Assembly: GCA_024641305.1 (NCBI GenBank)
Contig: JAHEDI010000022.1
Location: 1 to 55,191, forward strand
DNA length: 55,191 nucleotides
Direction: 5' to 3'
Source: a bacterium
Lineage (GTDB): Bacteria; Actinomycetota; Acidimicrobiia; Spongiisociales; JAENVV01
A program made the position numbers and the translations under genes. Each line of letters starts with the position of its first letter. The stretch's first letter is position 1. This document shows, in pieces, positions 46,113 to 55,115 of the stretch. A model generated the notes under the pieces. That model was given only the letters and a program-made list of their open reading frames with translations. It searched no databases and had not been told where the DNA came from.

Positions 46113-47544
46113 GTTGCACTACCGCTTCGATCATCCCGTCGACGTCGGCGATGGTGGTGCGTCGATTGATGTAACAGGGACGGATGGCGAAGGAGCGCTC
46201 GACGACAGTGGAGCTAGGAGCAAAGGCCGTTTCGCGAACGAGGCGCCGCAGAATCCGCTCGTTGAGGTCATTGAGCCCGTCGGGCGACCGGTCGGCCGAT
46301 CGGTAACGAAAGCAGGCGATGGACAGCTCAGGTTCGGTCAACGCTTCGAGCCGCGGATGGGCTCGGGCGGCGGCGGTCACCCGGCGGGCGAGGTCGTTGT
46401 CGTGCACGATGGAGTCCCGTATCCCGGAGACTCCGAGCTCCCGAATGATTGCCCACACCTGGACCCCACGAGCCGGGGCCGACAGTTCGACCGCGAAGTC
46501 GCCGTATGGGATCCCCATGGAATCCATCGAGTTTTGAATGTCGTCGTCATCGGCGACGAACGAGCCTTCGAGGTACTCGGCCGGTCCCTGCGTGAAGGCG
46601 CGATGGAGGATGGCCCGATCCCGGACGAACGCCGCAGCCACTCCCACCGGAGCGGCCAACCATTTGTGCGGGTCGACGATGACCGAATCGGCGAGTTCCA
46701 GGCCGGCGTACCGGTCGGCGACTCGACCGTCAAGTCGTCCCAACAGACCGTAGGCGCCGTCTACGTGAAACCAGACGCCATGGGACCGGGCGATCTCGCC
46801 CAACGCGACCAACGGGTCGATCGCACCCGTATTGGTGGTGCCGGCGGCGGCGACGACCGCCACTGGAAGCAACCCGGCCGTCCGATCCGCAGCCATCATT
46901 TCTTCCAACGCGTCCGGCCTCATCCGTTGCCGCTCGTCAATTGGCACGAAACGGACGGCCGACCGGCCGAGGCCCAGAACCCCGGCGGCCCGCTGGACCG
47001 TGTGATGAGCCTCGCTAGACGTATAGATGACCGGTGACGGCCCATTGAGGCCGTCGGCCCCGGGGTCGATGCCCACGGCCTCGTAGGCGTGTTGGCGGGC
47101 CGCCCCAAGCGCAACCAGATTGGCCACCGAACCGCCAGACACGTAGACGCCTTTCATGTGTGGTCCCAACCCGGCCAGCTCCGCCAGCCATAGCAGTGAG
47201 GTCTCTTCGACAAAGTTGAAGGCACTCATCATGTAGCGCTGGGGAGCGGCGATGGCGCTCGCCAGCGCCGCCGCCGTGGGAGCAGTAGTTGGGCCGGTGG
47301 TGATGAAACCCGAGAATCCGGGGTCCGAGATACGGGACCCGTTGGGAATAAGCACGTCGGCGAGGTCGGCGATCACGGCGTCGATGCCGGCGCCGGCGGT
47401 CGGGAGCGGGCCACCGAGTTGCTCACGCCAGACGTCTGCGTTGACGAGCGCATCGGGGTGTTCGAATTCGACGAAGCGGTCGAGGGCAGCTGCGATTCTT
47501 CCAAGGTGGCGTGTGAACGCACCTGTCTCCGGGCCGGTAGTCAT
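46078..47544 (-). CDS. PLP-dependent group II decarboxylase
   Basis: 488 aa from ATG 47544 (47586 also open, less likely). Group II decarboxylase features: SSEAHHTVQ (His180 stacks on PLP), AAAGTTNTG (234-240), VDGAYG (Asp262) and Schiff-base Lys294 in DPHKWL. It resembles aromatic-L-amino-acid or glutamate decarboxylases. The usual catalytic-loop tyrosine was not located, so substrate is open. It sits alone between the amidase and the copper-protein promoter. Confidence 0.87.
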   Translation of the reverse strand: MTTGPETGAFTRHLGRIAAALDRFVEFEHPDALVNADVWREQLGGPLPTAGAGIDAVIADLADVLIPNGSRISDPGFSGFITTGPTTAPTAAALASAIAAPQRYMMSAFNFVEETSLLWLAELAGLGPHMKGVYVSGGSVANLVALGAARQHAYEAVGIDPGADGLNGPSPVIYTSSEAHHTVQRAAGVLGLGRSAVRFVPIDERQRMRPDALEEMMAADRTAGLLPVAVVAAAGTTNTGAIDPLVALGEIARSHGVWFHVDGAYGLLGRLDGRVADRYAGLELADSVIVDPHKWLAAPVGVAAAFVRDRAILHRAFTQGPAEYLEGSFVADDDDIQNSMDSMGIPYGDFAVELSAPARGVQVWAIIRELGVSGIRDSIVHDNDLARRVTAAARAHPRLEALTEPELSIACFRYRSADRSPDGLNDLNERILRRLVRETAFAPSSTVVERSFAIRPCYINRRTTIADVDGMIEAVVQLGDDESARESP

Positions 47545-47910
47545 GCCGGGCAGACTAGGCGGACGTTTAGCGGTCAGTTGACTCACGAGTCGCCGACGTC
47601 TGACAGAACGCGCGGTACGCAGGCCGGATTAACTTCTGTCACTGGTGCCGGCGAGATCTGGCGACCGGGGCGAAGGCAGGATATGTAGAAGTGACGATCG
47701 TCGGCCGAACCCACTCAGAGACAGCAATCCACGCCATCCAGCGACCTTTGGCCGACGGTTCTCCCGTTTTTGGCATTCAGGGCCATAAGACCCTAAATGG
47801 CCCGAACCCCGAAAACCCTACCGCTTCGTAACACGACCAACCATATGATCACGCGTTAGTGCTCGTCATAAGAGCGCCTTAAGAACCTTGACAACCAAAG
47901 AAGGCAAACC
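47545..47910 (+). promoter_or_regulatory. Long promoter region with DosR-like palindrome
   Basis: 366 bp between the divergent PLP-enzyme gene and the copper lipoprotein. GGGCCATAAGACCC (47780-47793), preceded by A and followed by TAA, fits GGGNC-N4-GNCCC exactly. It overlaps a second inverted repeat, GGGCCAT (47780-47786) with ATGGCCC (47797-47803). A poorer copy, GCGACCTTTGGCCG, starts at 47741. The palindrome is 118-131 bp upstream of ATG 47911. No clear -35/-10 pair. Confidence 0.5.
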
Positions 47911-48390
47911 ATGATCAAAAAACTCGGTATCGGCTTAGCGCTATTTACCCTCCTGTTGGGCGCCTGCTCAAGTACAGCAACCACCACTACCGCAGCATCC
48001 TCAGACACAACCGCCCCAGCCGGAACCCCCGGTGAAGTAATCATCACGCTGGCTGATGTCAGCGCCGACTCGATGCTCCTTACTCCCGCGCCGGCAAGCG
48101 TGCCGGCGGGCGAAGTCACGTTCGTCGTCACCAACTCAGGCACCGAGGAACACGAGTTCGTCGTTTTGGGAACCGAGCTTGGTATCGCCGATCTCCCCTT
48201 CGACGAAGCCGCCGACGAAGTACTCGAAGACGGCGAAGGCGTCGCAGCGTTGGACGAAATCGGGAGCATCATGCCTGGCGAGACCCTGAGGTTGACCATA
48301 ACGATGGAAGCCGGGAACTACGCCCTGATCTGCAACTTTGAGGGCCATTACCGCAAGGGTATGCGTTCCGCCTTCACCGTCACCCCCTAG
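47911..48390 (+). CDS. Type-1 copper (cupredoxin) lipoprotein
   Basis: 159 aa, with AGAAGG before ATG. Lipobox LLLGACS (Cys19), Thr/Ala/Ser linker to about 40, then a cupredoxin domain. The copper ligands are His81 (EEHEF), Cys141 (ALICNF), His146 (GHYRKG) and Met151, the full type-1 blue-copper set. It should be a membrane-tethered extracytoplasmic electron carrier. Residues 42-159 are closely similar to the C-terminal domain of the cytochrome c fusion at 52252-53100, so one arose from the other. A perfect terminator hairpin follows. Confidence 0.88.
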   Translation: MIKKLGIGLALFTLLLGACSSTATTTTAASSDTTAPAGTPGEVIITLADVSADSMLLTPAPASVPAGEVTFVVTNSGTEEHEFVVLGTELGIADLPFDEAADEVLEDGEGVAALDEIGSIMPGETLRLTITMEAGNYALICNFEGHYRKGMRSAFTVTP

Positions 48391-48412
48391 GTAACGAAGA
48401 AAAACGGCAACA

Positions 48413-48447
48413 AACTCCACGGCCGGCCCGCAGTCGGCCGTGGAGTT
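48413..48447 (+). terminator. Hairpin terminator after copper lipoprotein
   Basis: AACTCCACGGCCG (48413-48425) pairs exactly with CGGCCGTGGAGTT (48435-48447); the loop is 9 nt. It separates the copper lipoprotein from the respiratory operon that starts at 48483. Confidence 0.8.
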
Positions 48448-48482
48448 CCGTAACGTAAGCACATCAAGCAGGAGGAGTTGTT

Positions 48483-48713
48483 GTGTCACCAACGAAACCT
48501 GGGTCATGGCCACGGGCCGCCGGCAAGGCCGTGCTTATCTTCGCTTATTTTGTGATCGCCACCGTCTGGCTTCCATCACGGTTACTTGGCGTCTCGTTCA
48601 TCAGCAGTGCCCCAGCGGTCGTGCGCGACCTTGTCGGATCCGGGGTCTGGTTTGGCTTCCTCGTCGCTGGCATGTGGACCCTTCGGAACCTCCAGGCCAA
48701 AGGATGGATCTGA
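48483..48713 (+). CDS. Small membrane subunit, first gene of bc-type operon
   Basis: 76 aa from GTG 48483 after GGAGGAG. Two membrane segments: near 17-37 (VLIFAYFVIATVWLPSRLL) and 46-66 (VVRDLVGSGVWFGFLVAGMW). No cofactor motif. It overlaps the flavo-Fe-S gene by 10 bp and is probably an accessory or anchor subunit of the complex. Not recognised by family. Confidence 0.75.
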   Translation: MSPTKPGSWPRAAGKAVLIFAYFVIATVWLPSRLLGVSFISSAPAVVRDLVGSGVWFGFLVAGMWTLRNLQAKGWI

Positions 48714-50497
48714 TCGAACCACTCCAGTTTTTCGATGAGAATATCCCCTGTTTGGCCGCCTGCCCCGTTCACACCAACGCCGGCCTGTATGTAGCAGCCA
48801 TCGCCGACGGGGAGGACCACCATTCTTATCTGACTGCCCGATTGCCAAATCCGTTTGCTTCGGTGTGTGGCCGGGTGTGTGCCGCTCCCTGCGAGGACGC
48901 CTGTCGGAGGGGTGAGATCGATCGCCCCATCGCCATTCGAGCCCTGAAACGATTTGTAACCGAGAAGTACGGAGTAGAAGCCGGAGCTGCGTCGGAGTGG
49001 GACGACCCGCGTTCCGCTCCACCTCCAGAACGGACAGAGCGGGTGGCAATCGTCGGCGGCGGCCCGGCCGGACTCGCCGCCGCTCACGATCTACGACGAC
49101 TCGGGTACGGGGTGACGATCTTCGAATCGACCGGCGTGTTGGGTGGAATGATGAAACTCGGGATCCCCGAGTATCGACTCGACCGGCAACTGCTCGACGC
49201 TGAAATTGGGGCGATCGTCGACCTCGGCGTGCACGTTCAATTGAACACCCGCCTCGGTACCGACCTGACGCTTGATGATCTGAGGCGCGACTATGACGGC
49301 GTGTTTCTGGCCATCGGAGCAACCCAGGGACGGGACCTCGACATTGAAGGGCATCAAGCTGATGGCGTCCTGAGGGCCATCGAGTACCTCATCAACGTCA
49401 ATCAGGGTTTCCAGGTCGAGGTGGGGGCGAAAGTCGTCGTCATCGGCGGCGGCAACGTGGCGATGGACGCCGCCAGAACCGCCTTGCGGGCGGCCGCCTA
49501 TGAAGAAGTGTCGGCTAGCCAGGAACCATACGAAGAGCGCGAGGTTCGCGAAGCGATCACCCAGGCCATGGATGCTGCCAGAACGGCCGTCAGGGCGGGA
49601 GCCCAGCAGGTCACCGTGGTATCACTTGAGTCCAAGGATGAAATGCCCGCCGACGAGTTCGAACTCATAGAAGCCTCGATCGAGGGTATCGAGTTTTTGC
49701 ATCGGCGAGGACCGGCGCGGATCGTGACACAGGACGGTCATGCAATCGGCCTTGAGACGATCGGCGTGACGTCCGTTTTCAACGCCGAGGGGCGATTCGC
49801 CCCCGAGTTCGACTCGGACGACCGCAACATCATCGACTGCGACACGGTGATCCTCGCCATCGGCCAAGCTATCGACCTGGCCGCCCTCGGCGAGGACGGA
49901 CCGACCATCTCGCCCCGACATACGATCGCGACAGATGATGACCTGAGCACCACGATCCCCGGCGTCTGGGCCGGCGGCGACGCCGCCTCCGGACCCCGCA
50001 ATCTCATCGACGCCATCGCTGACGGTCGCAGAGTCGCCTCGGCCATCCACCAATCGCTTTCCGGGGAGGAACCCGCCGCACGACCGGGCGGGCAGATGGT
50101 GGTTCTCGACCAATTCCATCGGAGCACCGATCTTTATGATCGGCAAAACCGTCTTGAAGTCCCCTCGCTGCCCAGTGGCCGCCGGATTGGTCTCAACCAG
50201 GTCGAACTGGGATTCACCGAGCAGGAAGCTCGGTGCGAAGCCGCCCGATGCCTCCGTTGTTTCGCGAACGTGCTCCTTGACACCGACAAATGCGTGCTGT
50301 GTGCGCTGTGCGTCGACGTATGTCCGGTCGATGTCCTGTCGATCGTCCCGGCGAGCGAGGTCGCCCCGCATCTTGGACCCGGTACCGCGCTTTTGTTGGA
50401 TGAGCGCGCCTGCATTCGGTGCGCTCTTTGTGTAGATCGTTGTCCTACCAATGCTCTTGCCATGGGCATGTGGTCGGGGATTGGAGTTCCAGCATGA
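48704..50497 (+). CDS. NAD(P)H-type flavoprotein with two Fe-S modules
   Basis: 597 aa from ATG 48704; a longer upstream frame is not needed. The N-terminal Fe-S module has Cys16/20/55/59/63/67 (CLAACP, CGRVCAAPCEDAC), as in glutamate synthase small subunit. An FAD motif GGGPAGLAAAH follows at 118-128, an NAD(P) motif IGGGNVAMDAAR at 247-258, and AIGQ plus GVWAGGDAA. The C-terminus has two ferredoxin motifs: Cys530/533/536/540 and Cys570/573/576/580. It should move electrons between NAD(P)H and clusters. Its stop overlaps cytochrome b by 4 bp (ATGA), so it is part of the bc complex operon rather than glutamate synthesis; no GltB is nearby. Confidence 0.88.
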   Translation: MDLIEPLQFFDENIPCLAACPVHTNAGLYVAAIADGEDHHSYLTARLPNPFASVCGRVCAAPCEDACRRGEIDRPIAIRALKRFVTEKYGVEAGAASEWDDPRSAPPPERTERVAIVGGGPAGLAAAHDLRRLGYGVTIFESTGVLGGMMKLGIPEYRLDRQLLDAEIGAIVDLGVHVQLNTRLGTDLTLDDLRRDYDGVFLAIGATQGRDLDIEGHQADGVLRAIEYLINVNQGFQVEVGAKVVVIGGGNVAMDAARTALRAAAYEEVSASQEPYEEREVREAITQAMDAARTAVRAGAQQVTVVSLESKDEMPADEFELIEASIEGIEFLHRRGPARIVTQDGHAIGLETIGVTSVFNAEGRFAPEFDSDDRNIIDCDTVILAIGQAIDLAALGEDGPTISPRHTIATDDDLSTTIPGVWAGGDAASGPRNLIDAIADGRRVASAIHQSLSGEEPAARPGGQMVVLDQFHRSTDLYDRQNRLEVPSLPSGRRIGLNQVELGFTEQEARCEAARCLRCFANVLLDTDKCVLCALCVDVCPVDVLSIVPASEVAPHLGPGTALLLDERACIRCALCVDRCPTNALAMGMWSGIGVPA

Positions 50498-51228
50498 CCA
50501 TTGGCAAACGTTTCCGAGCGAGCACCCTCGGAAGGTCGGTGATTCGCAATCCGAACCGGGTCACCACCCGCGACAGGGCCGCCGGGCACTGGTCGAACTT
50601 CTTCCTCCATATTTACCCGGTCAAGATCAGGCGAAAAGAGATCTACTTCCGATACTCGTGGTTTCTCGGGGTTGCCTCGCTGGCCCTCTTCGGATCGTTG
50701 GTGGTATCGGGCATCTACCTGATGTTCTTCTACGTGCCGTCGCCGACGACCGCCTATGGCAACATCCAGTTCATCCAAACCCAGGTGCCTTTTGGCCAGT
50801 ACATTCGCAACGTTCACCGGTGGTCAGCCCACTTCATGGTCCTGGCGGTTGCCGCCCATATGGCACGGGTCTTCTACCGCGGTGCCTACAAGTCACCGCG
50901 GGAATTCAACTGGGTCATCGGGGTCGTCCTACTAGTGCTGACCTTGCTCTTGTCGTTTACCGGCTACCTCCTTCCCTGGGACCAGTTGGCCTACTGGGCA
51001 GTTACGGTCGGCACCTCGATGGCCGCCTATGTTCCAATCATCGGCGAACAAGTTTCCAACGTCCTCATCGGAGGTCAAGAAGTTGGATCAGCCACGTTGA
51101 TCAGGTTCTACGTCCTGCACGTGGCCCTCCTGCCCACCGTCGGTGTTGTCGTCATTGCCCTCCATCTCTGGCGTTGGCGCAAGGACAGCATGCTCGATAC
51201 CGAACACGACCAGCAGGAGGCGATGTGA
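50494..51228 (+). CDS. Cytochrome b6-like subunit (split cytochrome b, N-terminal)
   Basis: 244 aa with four transmembrane helices. Two heme-b ligand pairs: His108 and His122 (HRWSAHFMVLAVAAH) and His209 and His224 (YVLHVAL, IALHLWRW). The 15-residue spacing of the second pair is that of b6-type proteins rather than mitochondrial bc1. It binds two b hemes and forms the quinol sites with the following subunit. The N-terminal 45 residues are basic and cytoplasmic. ATG overlaps the flavo-Fe-S stop (ATGA). Confidence 0.92.
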   Translation: MTIGKRFRASTLGRSVIRNPNRVTTRDRAAGHWSNFFLHIYPVKIRRKEIYFRYSWFLGVASLALFGSLVVSGIYLMFFYVPSPTTAYGNIQFIQTQVPFGQYIRNVHRWSAHFMVLAVAAHMARVFYRGAYKSPREFNWVIGVVLLVLTLLLSFTGYLLPWDQLAYWAVTVGTSMAAYVPIIGEQVSNVLIGGQEVGSATLIRFYVLHVALLPTVGVVVIALHLWRWRKDSMLDTEHDQQEAM

Positions 51229-51746
51229 TGGCTGAGGAACCTCTCGTCGTCGAGGGCAAACGAGTTCTCGGTGTTGTGCCGGGCGTGCCGCCGGTCGGCG
51301 ATCGCAAAATCCCCGACGAACAAGAATCCGTGATGGTGTGGCCCCACCTGTTGGTGCGCCATGCCGTCGCAGCGTTGGCGGTGCTTCTCCTGGTCCTCAT
51401 TGTGGCCATCTTCTTCGACGCGCCTCTCCGCGAGATAGCCAATCCGGCCGTCACGCCGAACCCGGAGAAGGCCCCCTGGTATTTTGCCGGACTCCAGGAA
51501 CTGTTGAGCCACTATCACCCTCTCGTGGCCGGGATCCTGGTGCCTGGGACGGTGGTCCTTGGAGCGATGGCCTTGCCATACCTCGACCGCAATCCCGACC
51601 GACACGGCAGAACTCGCCGCGTGGCCGTAGCGACATTCACGATATTCCTGGTGGCCTGGATCATCTTGACCATCATCGGGTTCGCCTTCCGGGGACCCGA
51701 CTGGGGCTGGGTCTGGCCATGGAACGCCTGGTACGGAGAACTATGA
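51228..51746 (+). CDS. Cytochrome b6f subunit IV-like protein (C-terminal cytochrome b)
   Basis: 172 aa starting with TGATG, preceded by CAGGAGG. A soluble N-terminus of about 40 residues, then three transmembrane helices (near 42-64, 98-118 and 132-154). The motif NPEKAPWYFAGLQEL (78-92) matches the quinol-site segment of menaquinol-type subunit IV. With the preceding gene it makes one complete cytochrome b, split as in b6f and Bacillus QcrBC complexes. Overlaps the Rieske ATG by 4 bp. Confidence 0.9.
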   Translation: MAEEPLVVEGKRVLGVVPGVPPVGDRKIPDEQESVMVWPHLLVRHAVAALAVLLLVLIVAIFFDAPLREIANPAVTPNPEKAPWYFAGLQELLSHYHPLVAGILVPGTVVLGAMALPYLDRNPDRHGRTRRVAVATFTIFLVAWIILTIIGFAFRGPDWGWVWPWNAWYGEL

Positions 51747-52252
51747 CACACAACAACGAACTATCCCGCAGGAAATTCCTGACCCGAATGTGGGCCGCCG
51801 GAGGCGGACTCATGGCCGCAGCAGGTGCATGGACCGGATGGGATCTGCTCCGCCCGTCTGCCGCGTCAAGCCTCACAGCCCAGGTAAAGACCCTACCGCC
51901 GCAAGCCGTTCCGGCCACCGGTGTCGTCGAGATCAAAGCCGCCCGCGGATACCTGACCCGCGAGGGCGACCAGGTCATCGCCCTCTCATGGAAGTGTCCC
52001 CACCTCGGGTGCCGCGTGCCTTGGTGTGAATCCTCCCAAGAGTTCGAATGTCCCTGTCACGGGTCGGTATTCAACCGGCTCGGTGAATACCGGGCAGGAC
52101 CGTCACCCCGCAACATGGATCGGCTGGCAACAACCGTTGTTGACGGCTCATTGGTCATCGATCCAGGCAACGTCACGCCGGGCGGACCGCTCGGACCTGA
52201 GACGATCGACGAACCACCCGCCGGACCCAGATGTATTGGGGAAGGTCACTAA
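51743..52252 (+). CDS. Rieske iron-sulfur protein
   Basis: 169 aa. N-terminal SRRKFL with a hydrophobic helix is a Tat-type signal anchor. The 2Fe-2S ligands are Cys85/His87 (CPHLGC) and Cys103/His106 (CPCHGS), with Cys90 and Cys105 as the disulfide pair. It takes electrons from quinol at the cytochrome b site and passes them to the cytochrome c/copper partner. Shares one base of its stop with the next ATG (TAATG). Confidence 0.93.
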   Translation: MTHNNELSRRKFLTRMWAAGGGLMAAAGAWTGWDLLRPSAASSLTAQVKTLPPQAVPATGVVEIKAARGYLTREGDQVIALSWKCPHLGCRVPWCESSQEFECPCHGSVFNRLGEYRAGPSPRNMDRLATTVVDGSLVIDPGNVTPGGPLGPETIDEPPAGPRCIGEGH

Positions 52253-53100
52253 TGCCTGAACATACCGACGCCGGCCTCGACTCATCCACCAACCGCTGGA
52301 TGTGGGCTGGCGTCGTGTTGATGGCGCTCTACGTGCTGGCCTTCCCGCTCTACCGTTTCTACGAACCGAGCGCCCGCGCCGAGGCGAGAGAACTGCAGGA
52401 GACCCATCTCCAAGCAGAGGGAAAGAACCTCTACATTGACGGCTGCGCTTCGTGCCATGGGAAGGACGGGGAGGGTGTCGATGCGCCTGCCCTCAACTCC
52501 AAACAGTTCCTCGACAGTGCGGTCGTCGACCAGATCGTCGCCCTGGTATCACACGGCGTGCCGGGGACCGCGATGGCGGCCTGGAGTGTGGACATCGGTG
52601 GCCCATTGACCTCCGAACAGATCCGGGCGGTCGCCTCCTACGTGGATTCGTGGCGAGCCGAAGCCCCGGACCGGCCCGACTGGCGGGCCATGCTGACGGC
52701 AGCGCCCGCCAGCAGCGACACAACCACGACACCGAGCGCCGGCCCTGAAGTGGCAATCACTCTGACCGAGGTGGACGCCACCACGATGCTCCTGACTTCA
52801 TCGGAGACGACGATGCCGGCGGGCGAGGTCACGTTCGTCGTGACCAACACCGGCACTGAAGAGCACGAATTCGTGTTATTCAAGACGGACCTCGCCATCA
52901 CCGACCTGCCGTTCGACGCCACCAACGACGAAGTCATAGAAGATGGAACCGGGGTAACGCACATCGACGAAATCGGCAGCGTCCTGCCAGGCGAGACGAA
53001 GACATTGACGGTGACCCTGGAGGCAGGCAACTATGCGATGATCTGCAACTTCGCAGGTCATTACCGGAACGGTATGCGGGCGGCCTTCAGCGTCGGCTAG
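52252..53100 (+). CDS. Membrane cytochrome c - cupredoxin fusion
   Basis: 282 aa from ATG 52252. One membrane anchor (16-34), a class I cytochrome c with CASCH (65-69) and Met108, a Thr/Ser linker (about 150-165), then a cupredoxin domain whose copper ligands are His205, Cys265, His270 and Met275. The copper domain is the close relative of the lipoprotein at 47911-48390. A heme and a blue-copper centre in one chain let electrons leave the Rieske protein toward either carrier. It is the last gene of the operon; the order replaces cytochrome f or c1. Confidence 0.92.
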   Translation: MPEHTDAGLDSSTNRWMWAGVVLMALYVLAFPLYRFYEPSARAEARELQETHLQAEGKNLYIDGCASCHGKDGEGVDAPALNSKQFLDSAVVDQIVALVSHGVPGTAMAAWSVDIGGPLTSEQIRAVASYVDSWRAEAPDRPDWRAMLTAAPASSDTTTTPSAGPEVAITLTEVDATTMLLTSSETTMPAGEVTFVVTNTGTEEHEFVLFKTDLAITDLPFDATNDEVIEDGTGVTHIDEIGSVLPGETKTLTVTLEAGNYAMICNFAGHYRNGMRAAFSVG

Positions 53101-53484
53101 CCAACCCAGACATGAAGTCCGTCCCGGTTCGCTCACCTCAACCGTCCTGCGGGCCCGTACAGTTCACCCTCGCCCCGGACCACGCCGGCGCCATCCCCCC
53201 ATATCCAAGCTTCCCAGGTCTGTCCTCAGGTAAGTCGAGCCCGAGTCCCTAGGACTGGCTCAATAGGGTCATTCGCCCCTGGTCACTTCGGTCGAGATTC
53301 ACCATATTTACGTGGAGTTTCTTAGTTACGAACTCAGGAATGTGGAGAGAGGGTGCTGGCGGGGCAACCGAAGTGCAGACCGGGAGAGGACGACGCAGCG
53401 GCTTATGCAGACCGCTATGAACCTGGCGTCGTCCGAACCCTGATCTGAGGATTCTTCCTACCCCGAAACTTGGAGAGGAACAGA
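53101..53484 (+). promoter_or_regulatory. narK promoter region with DosR-like palindrome
   Basis: 384 bp without a gene. GGGTCATTCGCCCC at 53266-53279, followed by TGG, fits GGGNC-N4-GNCCC. A small palindrome AGTCCCTAGGACT lies just left at 53244-53256. The box is about 205 bp before ATG 53485. No terminator hairpin was recognised after the fusion gene. Confidence 0.5.
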
Positions 53485-55086
53485 ATGGCTGACATTACCG
53501 AGTGGAACGTCGAAGACGAGGAGTTCTGGGAGTCGACCGGCAAGAAGATCGCCAAACGGAATCTCTGGATCTCGATCCCGAGCCTGTTGGTCGGCTTCGC
53601 CGTCTGGCTCTACTGGAGCGTCATCACCGTCCAGATGCTCAACCTCGGGTTCCCGTTCACCAACGCCGAACTATTCACCCTTTCGGCCATTGCGGGGCTG
53701 TCCGGAGCCACCTTCCGGATTCCAAGTAGTTTCCTGATTCGGATTGCCGGTGGCCGAAACACCATCTTCTTCACAACCGCACTGCTGATGATTCCAGCCG
53801 TGGGAACCGGTTTCGCGCTGTTATCTCAGACCACGCCTCTGTGGACGTTCCAGCTTCTTGCCTTCCTGTCGGGTCTTGGAGGTGGGAACTTTGCCTCGTC
53901 CATGTCCAACATCAGCTTCTTCTACCCGAAGCGGATGCAGGGCCTCTCGCTTGGCCTCAACGCCGGCCTTGGCAATGCCGGAGTGACAACGATGCAGATC
54001 TTGATTCCGCTTGTTATGACATTCGGTATCTTCGGTGGCGGCTCGATGATTCTTGAGACGGCGTCAGGCACGCTCATCGGCCAGATCGCCGCAGGTTCCG
54101 AAACGTGGATTCACAATGCCGGATTCGTTTGGTTGGCACTCCTGATTCCGTTGGCCTTTCTCGGCTGGTTCAAGATGGACAACATCCGGGCCGAGCACGT
54201 GTCGCCCAACATCGGTTCTCCGCTCAACTCGTTCGGCAAAATCAGCGGAATGCTTGGCCTGGCCTGTATCCCCGCAGCGGCCGGGCTCTTCGTGATCCTG
54301 CCGAGTCCCACGGGACTCGGGTGGACGTGGGCCAAGTACCCGGTTCTGGCCATCGTGGTCTGGGGAACGGTGTTTCTCCTCCGACGGCTGCCCGGTGACA
54401 TCAAGCCAAACCTGGAGCGTCAGTTCAAGATTTTCAAGAACAAACACACCTGGATCATGAGCGTCATTTACACGATGACGTTCGGCAGCTTTATCGGCTA
54501 CTCGGCTGGTTTTGCTCTGGCGATCAAAGTCATTTTCGGATTTCAGCACGTCATGGTCGACGGAGTCATGATCCACGACCTGGTGAATCCCAACGGTCCG
54601 TCCGCGCTCACCTTTGCATGGATGGGACCGTTCATTGGAGCGTTCATTCGCCCGGTCGGCGGTTGGATCGCCGACAAGGTCGGTGGCGCCCGGGTGACGC
54701 AGTGGGTGTCGATCGTGATGATCGGGAGCGCCTTGGGGGTTGCCTATTTCATGAAACAGGCGTACCAATCGGCCACACCCGAGGATTTCTTCGTCCCCTT
54801 CTTCCTTTTGTTCCTGGTTCTCTTTGCCGCCACCGGGGTCGGCAACGGATCAACGTTTCGCACGATCGCCATCGTGTTCGACCAAGAGCAAGCGGGCCCC
54901 GTCCTGGGATGGACATCTGCAGTTGCCGCCTACGGCGCCTTCGTCGTTCCGCAGGAATTCGGCGAGCAGATCACGAAGACCACGCCGGAGGTGGCCCTCT
55001 TCGCCTTCGCCGGATTCTATGTCATCTGCCTGTTTCTGAACTGGTGGTATTACCTGGGTCCGAAGGCCGAGTACCAGAACCCCTGA
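53485..55086 (+). CDS. narK: NarK-type nitrate/nitrite transporter
   Basis: 533 aa from ATG 53485 (GGAGAGG upstream), with 12 predicted membrane helices of the major facilitator superfamily. The nitrate signature is present in GGGNFASSMSNISFFYPKR and GLSLGLNAGLGNAG, and a second Gly-rich motif appears in VGNGSTFRTIAIVF. It should move nitrate in, or exchange it for nitrite, at the cytoplasmic membrane. Length and the inserted loop between helices 6 and 7 favour the NarK2-like proton- or nitrite-coupled group, but mode cannot be set from sequence. narGHJI is not in the window. Confidence 0.92.
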   Translation: MADITEWNVEDEEFWESTGKKIAKRNLWISIPSLLVGFAVWLYWSVITVQMLNLGFPFTNAELFTLSAIAGLSGATFRIPSSFLIRIAGGRNTIFFTTALLMIPAVGTGFALLSQTTPLWTFQLLAFLSGLGGGNFASSMSNISFFYPKRMQGLSLGLNAGLGNAGVTTMQILIPLVMTFGIFGGGSMILETASGTLIGQIAAGSETWIHNAGFVWLALLIPLAFLGWFKMDNIRAEHVSPNIGSPLNSFGKISGMLGLACIPAAAGLFVILPSPTGLGWTWAKYPVLAIVVWGTVFLLRRLPGDIKPNLERQFKIFKNKHTWIMSVIYTMTFGSFIGYSAGFALAIKVIFGFQHVMVDGVMIHDLVNPNGPSALTFAWMGPFIGAFIRPVGGWIADKVGGARVTQWVSIVMIGSALGVAYFMKQAYQSATPEDFFVPFFLLFLVLFAATGVGNGSTFRTIAIVFDQEQAGPVLGWTSAVAAYGAFVVPQEFGEQITKTTPEVALFAFAGFYVICLFLNWWYYLGPKAEYQNP

Positions 55087-55115
55087 GCCCATTCCATGCA
55101 TAACGGCAGCCGAAA

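Noticed and set aside
45994-47037. Plus-strand frame of 347 codons
   Set aside because: Antisense of the PLP-dependent decarboxylase.
49622-50371. Minus-strand frame of 249 codons
   Set aside because: Antisense of the flavo-Fe-S gene.
48704-50497. Glutamate synthase small subunit
   Set aside because: N-terminal half is alike, but two C-terminal ferredoxin motifs, no GltB nearby and tight coupling to cytochrome b argue for a respiratory role.
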